A stretch of 52,865 bases of DNA. Origin: Candidatus Avimicrobium faecavium (GTDB taxonomy: Bacteria > Bacillota > Clostridia > Oscillospirales > Ruminococcaceae). The notes beneath the pieces were generated by a model that worked only from the letters and a program-made list of their open reading frames with translations, searched no databases and was not told the DNA's origin. Location of the stretch: positions 1 through 52,865 of the forward strand of contig CAJFQR010000001.1 in the NCBI GenBank assembly GCA_904419105.1, given 5' to 3'. Below are positions 40,395 through 48,056 of this stretch, piece after piece. Position 1 is the first letter of the stretch. Every line of letters begins with the position of its first letter. Position numbers and translations under genes: made by a program.

Positions 40395-41546
40395 ATGAGA
40401 AAAAGGCTTGCGGTGATAGGGCTGGTGCTGGCCGCCGGGCTCGGGGCGGCGGCTCTGGCCGGCGGGGGGATGGACGGACTGTTCCCGCCGGACCCGGCGG
40501 AAGGGCTGCCGGTGGTGACGCTGGCCGAAGGGCCGGAGGGGCTCTCCCTCCACCTGTACAGCTATGAGTACACGCTGACCGAACTGCTCCGGGAGGAGAG
40601 CTTTTACACCGATGGAGTGCTGCAGCCTACCGACCGGGGCGCCCAGCACGCGTACCGGGGGACGATGCTCCACCGGCAGCTGGAGCCGGTGTATGCGCTG
40701 GAGGGGGTGCCGGCCGGGGACTATCTGGCCCTCAGCGATCACACCGGTCAGGCGTTCTTCCACCTCTGCACCGCGGAATGGGATCTGGCGGGCTTTTTCG
40801 GGAAGGACGGGGAGGCGCTGCGGCTCTATGCCGTCCGGGATGGCGCGGCCCAGCGGTACAGTCTGCCGGACATCCCTGGCTGGGAGAGCTTGCCGGGCCT
40901 TGCCGTCTGGGATGGAAGGCACTGCTGCGTACTGCTGACCCAGGCTGCGGCTGCCGGTGAGACGGCGGAACCCCGGCTCCTGTTGGCGGTGCTGGATCCG
41001 GCGGCAGGGAGCTTTACGACAGTGCCGGCGGAGCTTGCAGGTTCGGCCAGGGAGATGTTCCTCTGGGAGGGCGAGGCCTGGCTGCTGCTGGAAAACGGGG
41101 CAGATTGGGAGCTGGCCCGGGTGGACCTTGCCACCGGGGAGACGAAGCGGAGCCTCTTGTCCCGGGAAGAGGTGGATTTCTTCCTTCGGGACGGGGAGAG
41201 CTGGTGTTGGGGAAGTCTGGCCGGGCGCGGCCGGGACGCCAGCCGGCTGACGGTGCATACCGCCCCCCTCGGGGAGACGGCCGGCGAGGTGCTGGAGCTG
41301 GAGCTCCCCGCCCCGTTTGGCGCAGTGGAAGCCGCTCGGTATGAAGCGGGGCGGCTGTGGCTCGGCAGCTATGTCGCTGAGAGCGAGCGGCTGCCGGCAA
41401 AGGCGCTGCTGGAGGTCGATCTTGGTGCCGGGGAGCTGGTTCGGGTGGTGCCCTACGGGGAAAAAGAGCAGTTCAGCACGCTGCGCTTTATGGAGGAGGG
41501 GGAGGACGGCAGGCTCATCGACCTGCCCTATGCCTCCTGTCGCTGA
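40395..41546 (+). CDS. Secreted or membrane-anchored protein of unknown function
   Basis: 383-residue protein with N-terminal signal-anchor MRKRLAVIGLVLAAGLGAAA and no lipobox Cys. The rest is rich in short beta-strand patterns ending in aromatic or charged turns, repeated every 40-50 residues (for example LFLWEGEAWLLLENGADWELARVDLATGE). That suggests a beta-propeller-like domain, but I do not recognise a family. ATG 40395 follows AAGGGGG by seven bases and a good promoter lies upstream. The pepT promoter starts right after its stop codon, so they are probably separate transcripts. Confidence 0.7.
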   Translation: MRKRLAVIGLVLAAGLGAAALAGGGMDGLFPPDPAEGLPVVTLAEGPEGLSLHLYSYEYTLTELLREESFYTDGVLQPTDRGAQHAYRGTMLHRQLEPVYALEGVPAGDYLALSDHTGQAFFHLCTAEWDLAGFFGKDGEALRLYAVRDGAAQRYSLPDIPGWESLPGLAVWDGRHCCVLLTQAAAAGETAEPRLLLAVLDPAAGSFTTVPAELAGSAREMFLWEGEAWLLLENGADWELARVDLATGETKRSLLSREEVDFFLRDGESWCWGSLAGRGRDASRLTVHTAPLGETAGEVLELELPAPFGAVEAARYEAGRLWLGSYVAESERLPAKALLEVDLGAGELVRVVPYGEKEQFSTLRFMEEGEDGRLIDLPYASCR

Positions 41547-41550
41547 CCCG

Positions 41551-41579
41551 TTGCGCCGGGCCGGGCAGCGTGATAGAAT
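41551..41579 (+). promoter_or_regulatory. Possible promoter of pepT
   Basis: -35 TTGCGC (41551-41556), 17-base spacer, -10 TAGAAT (41574-41579). Confidence 0.5.
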
Positions 41580-41626
41580 AGAGGTACAGATCTCCCGCCG
41601 AGAGCGGGTTAGGAGGTAAGAAAACT

Positions 41627-42850
41627 ATGGGCGTACTTGAAAAATTCCTCGACCTGGTGCGGATCGACTCCCCGTCCGACCCGGCCGGCCCCACCTGCCC
41701 GTCCACGGCGATGCAGCTGGATGTGGCCAACCACCTGGTGAAGGTGATGGAGGAGATGGGTGTCTCGAATGTGCGGCTGCAGGACGGCTATGTCTACGGC
41801 GAGATCCCGGCTACCCCGGGGTATGAGGACCGGACGGCGGTGGGCTTTATCGCTCATATGGATACGGCGCCGGAGTTCAACGGCATCGGTGTCAAGCCCC
41901 AGGTCATCGAGAACTACGACGGCGGCGATGTGCTGCTGACCGGCAGCGGGCATATCCTCTCACCGGAGGCCTTCCCGGTGCTCAAGACCTTCGCCGGGCA
42001 GACACTGATCACCACCGACGGCACCACGCTGCTCGGCTCGGATGACAAGGCGGGCATCGCCGAGATCCTCGAGGCAGCCGAGATTCTGCTCCGGGGGGAG
42101 ATCCCCCACGGCAAGGTGTGCCTGGGCTTCACCCCGGATGAGGAGATCGGCCGCGGTCCGCTGAAGTTCGATGTGCCGGGCTTTGGGGCGGAGCTGGCCT
42201 ATACGCTGGACGGCGGCGCCGTGGGCTCCATCGAGTATGAGAACTTCAACGCCGACCAGGCGGTGGTCACCTTCCAGGGCTATTCGATCCATCCGGGCAC
42301 CGCCAAGGGCAGGATGAAGAACAGTCAGAGCATCGCCTTTGAGTTCGACGCGCTGCTGCCTGCCGGCGAGCGTCCTCAGTACACCGACGGGTATGAGGGC
42401 TTCTACCACCTGACCGGCATCACCGGCGGCGTGGAGCAGACCACCGCCACCTATATCCTCCGGGACCACGACGCGGACAAGCTCGTCGAGCGGGAGCAGA
42501 TGCTGGAAAAGGCGGCGGCCTTCCTGAACGGCAAGTACGGTGAGGGCACCGTGACCATCGACCTGACCCACACCTACCGCAATATGAAGGAGAAGATCCT
42601 GCCGGTGTTTGAGGTCATCACCATCGCCGAGGCGGCGATCCGGGCCATCGGCGCCGAGCCGGTGACGGTTCCGATCCGCGGCGGTACCGATGGCGCCACC
42701 CTGAGCTACATGGGGCTGCCCTGCCCGAACCTGGGTACCGGCGGCGCCAACGCCCACGGCCGCTATGAGTGCAACACCAAGGAGAATATGGAGCGCTGCA
42801 CCCAGGTGGTGCTGGAGATTGTCAAAGGCTATGCGGACCGCAGGGCCTGA
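41627..42850 (+). CDS. pepT: Peptidase T (tripeptide aminopeptidase)
   Basis: 407-residue cytoplasmic M20 zinc peptidase that removes N-terminal residues from tripeptides. Metal and catalytic motifs are FIAHMDTAPEF (H77, D79), TTLLGSDDKAGIAE (bridging Asp), GFTPDEEIGRG (catalytic Glu pair), TLDGG, and the C-terminal NLGTGGANAHGRYE with the last His. The dimerisation domain lies between about 205 and 320 (GYSIHPGTAKGRMKNS). Length matches PepT. Start ATG 41627 has an AGGAGG site upstream. It fits with the surrounding amino-acid permeases in peptide use. Confidence 0.93.
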   Translation: MGVLEKFLDLVRIDSPSDPAGPTCPSTAMQLDVANHLVKVMEEMGVSNVRLQDGYVYGEIPATPGYEDRTAVGFIAHMDTAPEFNGIGVKPQVIENYDGGDVLLTGSGHILSPEAFPVLKTFAGQTLITTDGTTLLGSDDKAGIAEILEAAEILLRGEIPHGKVCLGFTPDEEIGRGPLKFDVPGFGAELAYTLDGGAVGSIEYENFNADQAVVTFQGYSIHPGTAKGRMKNSQSIAFEFDALLPAGERPQYTDGYEGFYHLTGITGGVEQTTATYILRDHDADKLVEREQMLEKAAAFLNGKYGEGTVTIDLTHTYRNMKEKILPVFEVITIAEAAIRAIGAEPVTVPIRGGTDGATLSYMGLPCPNLGTGGANAHGRYECNTKENMERCTQVVLEIVKGYADRRA

Positions 42851-42872
42851 TAGATAGCAAATTAAACAGACG

Positions 42873-42900
42873 GGAGCTGCCGGAAGGCGGCTCCTTTTTT
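42873..42900 (+). terminator. Intrinsic terminator after pepT
   Basis: GGAGCTGCC (42873-42881), loop GGAA, GGCGGCTCC (42886-42894) with one T-G pair, then six T. Confidence 0.85.
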
Positions 42901-43218
42901 GCCGAAAAAAGGGAAAACCGCCCTTTGGACGGCGGCTTTTCGCGCCAAAGTTTCAGTGCTTTTTTTGTGAATGTCGCCGTTTTTTCTGCGGGACGGCGGA
43001 TTTTTTTCAACCGGACGGCGGCGGTAGACTTTGGAGCTTTCGCCAAAGGGGAGCGGCCTCTGACTGACGGTTTCCACAAAAAGTAGGGTTTTTGACGGGT
43101 GCGGCGGCAGAAAAGATCCGGTGGTGCAAAAATTCCTTCGCCAAAAGAACCAAAGAGAAGATGAATTTTTTGTGAAGAATGTGAGTCCGATTTTTGAGCG
43201 GCGGAGGCAGAGCGGCGC
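42901..43218. other. Non-coding gap upstream of APC permease 4
   Basis: About 320 bases with several T-runs and one more imperfect hairpin (AAAACCGCC/GGCGGCTTTT, about 42914-42940). No gene with a ribosome binding site seen. Confidence 0.45.
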
Positions 43219-43247
43219 TTGACAGCGAGGATTTTCTTGTGTACAAT
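43219..43247 (+). promoter_or_regulatory. Promoter of APC permease 4
   Basis: -35 TTGACA (43219-43224), 17-base spacer, -10 TACAAT (43242-43247). In the leader, TTGTGAAAG pairs with CTTTCACAA around 43276-43305. Confidence 0.78.
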
Positions 43248-43381
43248 GACCTTAACGATAAAAGCATCGGAGGATTTGTGAAAGTTTTTGTACAGCTTTC
43301 ACAAGGCCGGTGTACGCAGCCGGACCCGGAGCGGAAAGGGCCGGACGATTCGTTCAACACAGACAGAAAGAGGCGAAAACT

Positions 43382-44707
43382 ATGGCAAAAAAAGGTAAGC
43401 TGATGAACCTGTTCGACCTGACCTTTATGGCCATCGGCGGAATCATCGGTGCGGGCATCTTCTCGAGCGTGGGCTCCGGTATTGCGGTAACCGGCCGAAG
43501 CATCACGCTGGCGTTGATCGTCGGTATGCTGTTCCAGATGAGCCAGCAGGTGCGCTATGTGTTTACCTCGGCTATGTTCCAGGTATCCGGCGGTATGTAC
43601 TCCCAGGATGCGCTGGTTCTCAACCCCCTGCTCACCGGTGCGGCCGGCGTCATGCTGTTCATCAACGCGCTGAACTGGTCGGTGTACGGCATTTCCATCG
43701 CCAGCTACATGGGCGACCTGTTCCCGGTGCTCAAGGGCTATCCGGAGCTCACCGCCTGTGCGGCGCTGCTGGTATTCTTCGTCATCGGCTACATCGGCGT
43801 TCAGGCCTTTACCAAGGTGCTCAACGCGATGGGTATCCTCAAATTTATCGCACTGGGCCTGTTCATCTTCTACGGCATTACCAAGGTACAGCCCGGCGGC
43901 TTCGAGGGTGAGCCCTACTTCTATGGCGGCGGCGTAGACTTCCTGACCGCTATCGCCCTGATGAGCTTCGCCTGCGGCGGTGCCACCAAGATCATGAACG
44001 TTCAGGCTCTGGCCGAGAACCCGAAGCGGGATATCCCCAAGGCCTGGCTCATCTCCCAGCTGTGCGTAGTTGTAGTGTATGCGCTGCTCGGCTATGTAGC
44101 CTCCGGCGTGGCTCCCTATGCGCAGGTCGCTGACCAGAACCTGGGTGCCATCGGCGGCATGTTCATGCCCGTGGCTGTCACCAGCTTCTTCATCATCGGC
44201 GGCGCGCTGCTGTCCATCTCCACCTCGCTGCTCTCCTCGGTACCGGGTACTCCCCTTACCCTGATGGGCATGGCGGACGATGGCTGGCTGCCTTCCATCT
44301 TCAAGAACCGTCTGTTTATCTTCATTCTGCTCTACATCATCAACATCGTCCCGATCATGTCCGGCTTCGCTCTGGACGAGATCATCTCGATGGTAATGGT
44401 GCCCTCGATGATCGTCACCGCCATCAAGAACTACCGTGGTATGAAGCTGCCTGAGATGTATCCCGAGGAGTGGGAGCACTGCTCCATCAAGGTCTCCAAG
44501 GGCCTGTTCAAGACCCTGCTGGCGATCTCCATCGTCACCTCGCTGATCACCTCGCTGTTCTCGCTGCGCAACCTGACCATGGTTCAGGCCATCGGCTCGC
44601 TGATCATGACCGTAGTCGTCTTCGTCTATCCGTATCTGCGGCTCAAGAGCGGCAAGGTCAAGATCGTTTCCACCACCGATATGTCTGCCACTGCTGAGAG
44701 CAAGTAA
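43382..44707 (+). CDS. APC-superfamily amino acid permease, subgroup B, copy 2
   Basis: 441-residue paralogue of the permease at 38895, with the same NLFDLTFMAIGGIIGAGIF first helix, a SFACGGATKIMNVQALAENPKRDIPKAW helix-6 region, and the RLKSGKVKIVSTTDMSA end. About twelve membrane segments are visible. It is closer still to the decayed copy at 45130, from which it differs little in the first 85 residues. The ATG at 43382 follows AAAGAGG with somewhat long spacing, as in the sister genes. Own promoter and terminator. Substrate unknown. Confidence 0.88.
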   Translation: MAKKGKLMNLFDLTFMAIGGIIGAGIFSSVGSGIAVTGRSITLALIVGMLFQMSQQVRYVFTSAMFQVSGGMYSQDALVLNPLLTGAAGVMLFINALNWSVYGISIASYMGDLFPVLKGYPELTACAALLVFFVIGYIGVQAFTKVLNAMGILKFIALGLFIFYGITKVQPGGFEGEPYFYGGGVDFLTAIALMSFACGGATKIMNVQALAENPKRDIPKAWLISQLCVVVVYALLGYVASGVAPYAQVADQNLGAIGGMFMPVAVTSFFIIGGALLSISTSLLSSVPGTPLTLMGMADDGWLPSIFKNRLFIFILLYIINIVPIMSGFALDEIISMVMVPSMIVTAIKNYRGMKLPEMYPEEWEHCSIKVSKGLFKTLLAISIVTSLITSLFSLRNLTMVQAIGSLIMTVVVFVYPYLRLKSGKVKIVSTTDMSATAESK

Positions 44708-44761
44708 GCGAATATACCTGCCGGAACGGCTCACAGTTTTACCGCTCCGGTACCTCCTTTC

Positions 44762-44802
44762 AAACACCCGCTGGATTTCCGCCCGGCGGGTGTTTTCTTT
44801 TT
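44762..44802 (+). terminator. Intrinsic terminator after APC permease 4
   Basis: AAACACCCGC (44762-44771) pairs with GCGGGTGTTT (44786-44795), then a T-rich tail. Confidence 0.85.
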
Positions 44803-44961
44803 TGGGACGGATTTCGGGGGCTCTCTCGGCGGCGGCACCGGTTTGACAAAAAGCAGACGATTTTTGTCTGCAATCTACGCAGAGATCCTGCACCGGCTTT
44901 GTATAAACCGTAGAAAATCAGCAAACGGTGCAGGATTTGCGTAAAAACAAATAAGCTTCCC

Positions 44962-44991
44962 TTGACAGCCAATTAAAGCCGGGTGTAAAAT
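44962..44991 (+). promoter_or_regulatory. Promoter of the decayed APC permease
   Basis: -35 TTGACA (44962-44967), 18-base spacer, -10 TAAAAT (44986-44991). The promoter is still good although the gene is broken. Confidence 0.65.
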
Positions 44992-45129
44992 GGCGTTGTG
45001 AAAAAAACAGGGTTGCATCGGCGAAAAAAACTGTGCAATTCCGACAACGATCGACCGGCAGGTGATGGGAATAACGCACAAGGCACGGGAGAGGACTCCA
45101 AAAATCATTTGGAAGAGACGAATTTGATC

Positions 45130-45678
45130 ATGCCAAAGCAACAGAAGAAGATGAATCTCTTCGATTTGACCTTTATGGCCATCGGCGGCATCATCGGAGC
45201 GGGCATCTTCACGATGGTCGACTCCGGTATCTCCGCCACCGGCCGCAGCGTCACCCTGGCGTTGACTGTCGGTATGCTGTTCCAGATGAGCCAGCAGGTG
45301 CGGTATGTCTTTACCTCCGCCATGTTCCAGGTATCCGGCGGTATGTACTCCCAGGACGCCCTGGTGCTCACCCCCTGCTCACCGGTGTGGCCGGCACCGC
45401 CATGTTCATCAGCTCGCTGAACTGGTCGGCCTTCGGCATCTCCATTGCCAGCTACCTCGGCGACCTGATCCCGGTGCTCAAGGATCACCAGCTCATCACC
45501 GCCGCGCTGGCGCTGCTGGTGTTCTTCATCATCTCTGTTCTCGCTGCGCAACCTCACCCTGCCGCTGGCCATCGGCTCGGTGGTTATGACCATCATTGTC
45601 TTTACCTACCCCTACCTGCGGATGAAGAGCGGCAAGGTCAAGATCGTCTCCACCGCCGATATGTCCGCTGCCAAATAA
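45130..45678 (+). pseudogene. APC permease, subgroup B, copy 3: internally deleted and frameshifted
   Basis: The first 84 codons closely match the permease at 43382 (NLFDLTFMAIGGIIGAGIFTMV...QVSGGMYSQDALVLT). The frame then shifts within a C-run near 45371-45376, where the sister gene implies one more base. Homology continues in the next frame (AMFISSLNWSAFGISIASYLGDLIPVLKD...LLVFFII) to about 45533. There it jumps to the last 45 codons (FSLRNLTLPLAIGS...KSGKVKIVSTADMSAAK), back in the first frame. About 780 bases are missing against the 1,326-base sister, so most membrane helices are gone. Promoter and start remain. It is non-functional as a transporter unless the assembly is wrong. Confidence 0.85.
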
Positions 45679-45697
45679 CAGATATACCCGAGTGACC

Positions 45698-45797
45698 GAT
45701 CGCTGAGCGATCCCTCCGGAGGGACGGGTCCGGACAGCCCGTCCCCGACAGAAGAAAAGCGGCGCCTGCCCCGAAAAGGGGACGGGCGCCGCTTTTT
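45698..45797. repeat. Cluster of four hairpins, the last a terminator
   Basis: In order: GATCGCT G AGCGATC (45698-45712), TCCCTCCGGAGGGA (45711-45724, perfect palindrome), GGGACGGG/CCCGTCCC (45721-45745), and AAAGCGGCGCC/GGCGCCGCTTT (45756-45795) with a T-run. The first three overlap or abut and follow the broken permease. They may be the scar or tip of a small repetitive element. Confidence 0.55.
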
Positions 45798-45858
45798 GCC
45801 GTTGCAAAGGCTGCGGGGAGAGTGATAGGATAGGGAAAAGGAGGAGCGTGATGACGGT

Positions 45859-46237
45859 ATGGATTGGATCATTCTGCTGCTCGGCTGTGCCGGGCTTATA
45901 CTGGGCATGGCGTCTCTGCTGCGCCGGCGGCCGGCGGAGAACTTTTCGGTGGAACTCACCGGCTGGGAACGGACGGCGGCGGGGGGGACGCCCGGCGGTG
46001 GCACTGTGCCTGCGGCTGCAAAATCACGCCCCCGCTCCGCTGACCCTTCTGGCATTCGAGTGGGACGGCACCCGCTGGGAGCTGCCGGTGACGGTGGGAC
46101 CCCGGGCTGCGCGGGAGATTACGGCGGTGTTTCCGCTGCCGGAGGAAGGTTTTCCGGAGCCGGGGGCGGAGGTGGCGCTCACCGTAGAGACGCTGTCCGG
46201 CTCCAGCCTCCGGCGGCTGAGGCTGCCGGAGAGATAA
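45859..46237 (+). pseudogene. Small membrane-anchored protein with a frameshift in a G7 run
   Basis: Frame one begins MDWIILLLGCAGLILGMASLLRRR, a membrane anchor, then ENFSVELTGWERTAAGG. After the seven-G run at about 45985-45991 the same protein continues one base over as RPAVALCLRLQNHAPAPLTLLAFEWDGTRWELP...LRRLRLPER. With six G the two parts join into one 125-residue protein, an anchor plus an outer beta-rich domain. High third-position GC supports frame one before the run and the other frame after it. It is either a real frameshift, a phase-variable tract, or a sequencing error. AAGGAGG at about 45839-45845 is far from this ATG. Family not recognised. Confidence 0.65.
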
Positions 46238-46268
46238 AAAATCGCCCGGTCTCCACCGGGCGGTTTTT
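46237..46268. terminator. Terminator between the frameshifted gene and ogt
   Basis: CGCCCGGT (46243-46250), loop CTCC, ACCGGGCG (46255-46262), flanked by A-run and T-run. It lies between convergent genes. Confidence 0.85.
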
Positions 46269-46275
46269 ATGGGAT

Positions 46276-46818
46276 TCAGAGGGCGGTGCCGGTCTTTGGC
46301 CGGAAGAAGCGGGTCACATCTACCCCCTCGTGGGTGAGCAGGGCGATCTTCTTTTCCAGGCCGCCGGCGTAGCCGGTCAGGCTGCCGCTGGCGCCCACCA
46401 CCCGGTGGCAGGGTATGATGATGGAGATGGGATTGTGCCCCACCGCTCCGCCCACCGCCTGAGCGCTCATCGTCGGGCGGGAGAGCCGCCGGGCGGCCTC
46501 CTCGGCCAGGGCGCCGTAGGTGGTCACCGAGCCGTAGGGGATCTCAAGCAGCAGCTGCCAGATCAGCCGGCGGAAGCCGCTGCCCGCCGGAGCCAGCGGC
46601 AGGGAGAGCGGATCCGGCCGTTCCCCGGCAAAATACCGGTCCAGCCAGGCGGCGGCCTCCCGGAGCACCGGCAGCTCCGGGCGGTCCTCGGTCGGGCAGC
46701 CGGCCAGCGACCCGAGGAAGTACTTCTGCCCGTCCATCCACAGGCCGGTGAGGTGCTCGCCGTCGCTGGCGAGCGTCAGCGGGCAGACCGGGGACTGGTA
46801 GTGGGAGAGGTAGACCAT
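46276..46818 (-). CDS. ogt: Methylated-DNA-[protein]-cysteine S-methyltransferase
   Basis: 180-residue DNA repair protein that takes the alkyl group from O6-alkylguanine onto its own Cys. The active site is IIIPCHRVVGASGSLTGYAGG with the acceptor C137, preceded by the DNA-binding helix region IPYGSVTTYGALA and the HNP turn. The N-terminal 75 residues are the usual degenerate RNase-H-like domain. The gene follows ybaK by 12 bases on the minus strand; its ribosome binding site AGGAGGGG overlaps the ybaK stop. Length is typical of Ogt. Confidence 0.92.
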   Translation of the reverse strand: MVYLSHYQSPVCPLTLASDGEHLTGLWMDGQKYFLGSLAGCPTEDRPELPVLREAAAWLDRYFAGERPDPLSLPLAPAGSGFRRLIWQLLLEIPYGSVTTYGALAEEAARRLSRPTMSAQAVGGAVGHNPISIIIPCHRVVGASGSLTGYAGGLEKKIALLTHEGVDVTRFFRPKTGTAL

Positions 46819-46830
46819 CTCGCTCCCCTC

Positions 46831-47310
46831 CTATTCCGCCGCCGGCTCCGGCAGCTTGCACAGGTCGGCCCACTCGCCGCCGGAGGCGGCACAGAGCTCC
46901 TCCGGGGTGAGCTTCACCGCCGAGTTGGAGCTGCCGCAGGCCGGATAGACAATGTCAAAGCGGCGCAGGCTCTCATCCAGGTAGACCCGCACCCCGTCGT
47001 TGACGCCGAAGGGACACACCCCGCCGACAGCGTGGCCCACCAGCTCCACCGCTTCCTCCGCGGTGAGCATCTTGGCCTTCTGATGGAACTTCTCCTTGAA
47101 CTTGTGGTTGTCCACCTTGGCGTCGCCGGCGGCGACAATGAGCACCACGCCGTCGCTTAACTTAAAGGACAGCGTCTTGGCAATGCGGGCGCCTTCACAG
47201 CCCAGAGCGGCAGCGGCCAGCTCCACCGTGGCGCTGGAGACCTCGAACTCCCGCACCCGGTCCCCAAAGCCCCTGGCGTCCAGCCAGGCCTTCGCCTTCT
47301 CAAATGACAT
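46831..47310 (-). CDS. YbaK/EbsC-family aminoacyl-tRNA deacylase-like protein
   Basis: 159-residue cytoplasmic protein of the YbaK/ProX editing-domain family, which hydrolyses mischarged aminoacyl-tRNAs such as Cys-tRNA(Pro). Family landmarks: IAKTLSFKLSDGVVLIVAAGDAKVD with the conserved Lys, KAKMLTAEEAVELVGHAVGGVCPFGV, and the C-terminal PACGSSNSAVKLTPEEL. The GGVCPFG and (A/S)GS motifs are intact. ATG 47310 follows AAGGAAGGA. A TATACT at 47336-47341 on the minus strand may be its -10. It is first in an operon with ogt. Confidence 0.88.
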   Translation of the reverse strand: MSFEKAKAWLDARGFGDRVREFEVSSATVELAAAALGCEGARIAKTLSFKLSDGVVLIVAAGDAKVDNHKFKEKFHQKAKMLTAEEAVELVGHAVGGVCPFGVNDGVRVYLDESLRRFDIVYPACGSSNSAVKLTPEELCAASGGEWADLCKLPEPAAE

Positions 47311-47357
47311 AGCAGATTCCTTCCTTCGGTAGCAGAGTATACCCCATTGTAGCATAG

Positions 47358-47391
47358 AAAAAGACGGAGCGCAATCGCGCTCCGTCTTTTT
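47358..47391. terminator. Terminator downstream of tadA
   Basis: AAAAAGACGGAGCGC (47358-47372), loop AATC, GCGCTCCGTCTTTTT (47377-47391). Fifteen-base perfect stem that works for the minus-strand tadA transcript. Confidence 0.9.
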
Positions 47392-47513
47392 ACTGTCGAA
47401 ATCGAATGGTCTTCCGCACCGGCGGAAGAGATACAGCAAAAACATCCGACATCCATATATTAACATATTTTACGGTAGTTGTAAAGTGGAAAACGGAATT
47501 TTTTTGGGGAAAC

Positions 47514-48002
47514 TCAGGGGAAAAGTGAAAAATCCCCCGAATTCCGCCGGTCCTGCCGCAGCCGGTGGAAAAACCGGTCCAGCTCCGCCTGGCAATCCGC
47601 CGCCCGGACGCCGCTTTTGACATAGGGTACCGCCGGGAAGGGCATCGCCGTCAGGTCGCATACCGAGCCCATGGCTCCGGCCTTCGGGTCCCGAGCACCG
47701 TAAACCACCCGGCTGATGCGGGCGTTCAGGATGGCTCCGGCGCACATCGGGCAGGGTTCCAGCGTGACATAGAGGGTACAGCCGTCCAGCCGCCAGCTGC
47801 CCAGCGCCGCGGCTGCCGCCCGGATGGCGGCGATCTCCGCATGGCCCAGCGGGTCCCGGTCGGCCTCCCGGCGGTTGTGCCCCCGGCCGAGCACAACGCC
47901 GTCCCGAACTACACAGGCACCGACGGGGATCTCCCCTTCTGCGGCGGCCAGGGCGGCCTCCTCCAGGGCTATGCCCATCAGGCGTTCGTCATCTGGGCGC
48001 AT
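47514..48002 (-). CDS. tadA: tRNA-specific adenosine deaminase TadA
   Basis: 162-residue zinc deaminase that converts A34 to inosine in tRNA-Arg(ACG). Zinc and catalytic motifs are GHAEIAAI (H54, proton-shuttling E56) and TLEPCPMCAGA (C84, C87). NARISRVVYGARDPKAGAMGS is the TadA-specific stretch and the C-terminal helix ends in FFHRLRQDRRNSG. The ATG at 48002 follows AAGGAGG by seven bases. The CPBP gene lies 54 bases upstream on the same strand and may share its transcript. Confidence 0.93.
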   Translation of the reverse strand: MRPDDERLMGIALEEAALAAAEGEIPVGACVVRDGVVLGRGHNRREADRDPLGHAEIAAIRAAAAALGSWRLDGCTLYVTLEPCPMCAGAILNARISRVVYGARDPKAGAMGSVCDLTAMPFPAVPYVKSGVRAADCQAELDRFFHRLRQDRRNSGDFSLFP

Positions 48003-48056
48003 TGGGCCACCTCCTTGCGGGATTTTTTCAGGATTTTGGGATCCGGTCAAGTTCGC

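Noticed and set aside
43007..44893. 628-codon minus-strand frame over APC permease 4
   Set aside because: Gln/His/Asp-rich shadow of a membrane protein gene; no RBS and no family pattern.
45848..46237. Uninterrupted 129-codon frame that would avoid the frameshift at the G7 run
   Set aside because: Although the RBS distance is better, its first 45 residues are Cys/Trp/Arg-rich with poor third-position GC. The other frame gives a clear membrane anchor, so a frameshift is the better reading.
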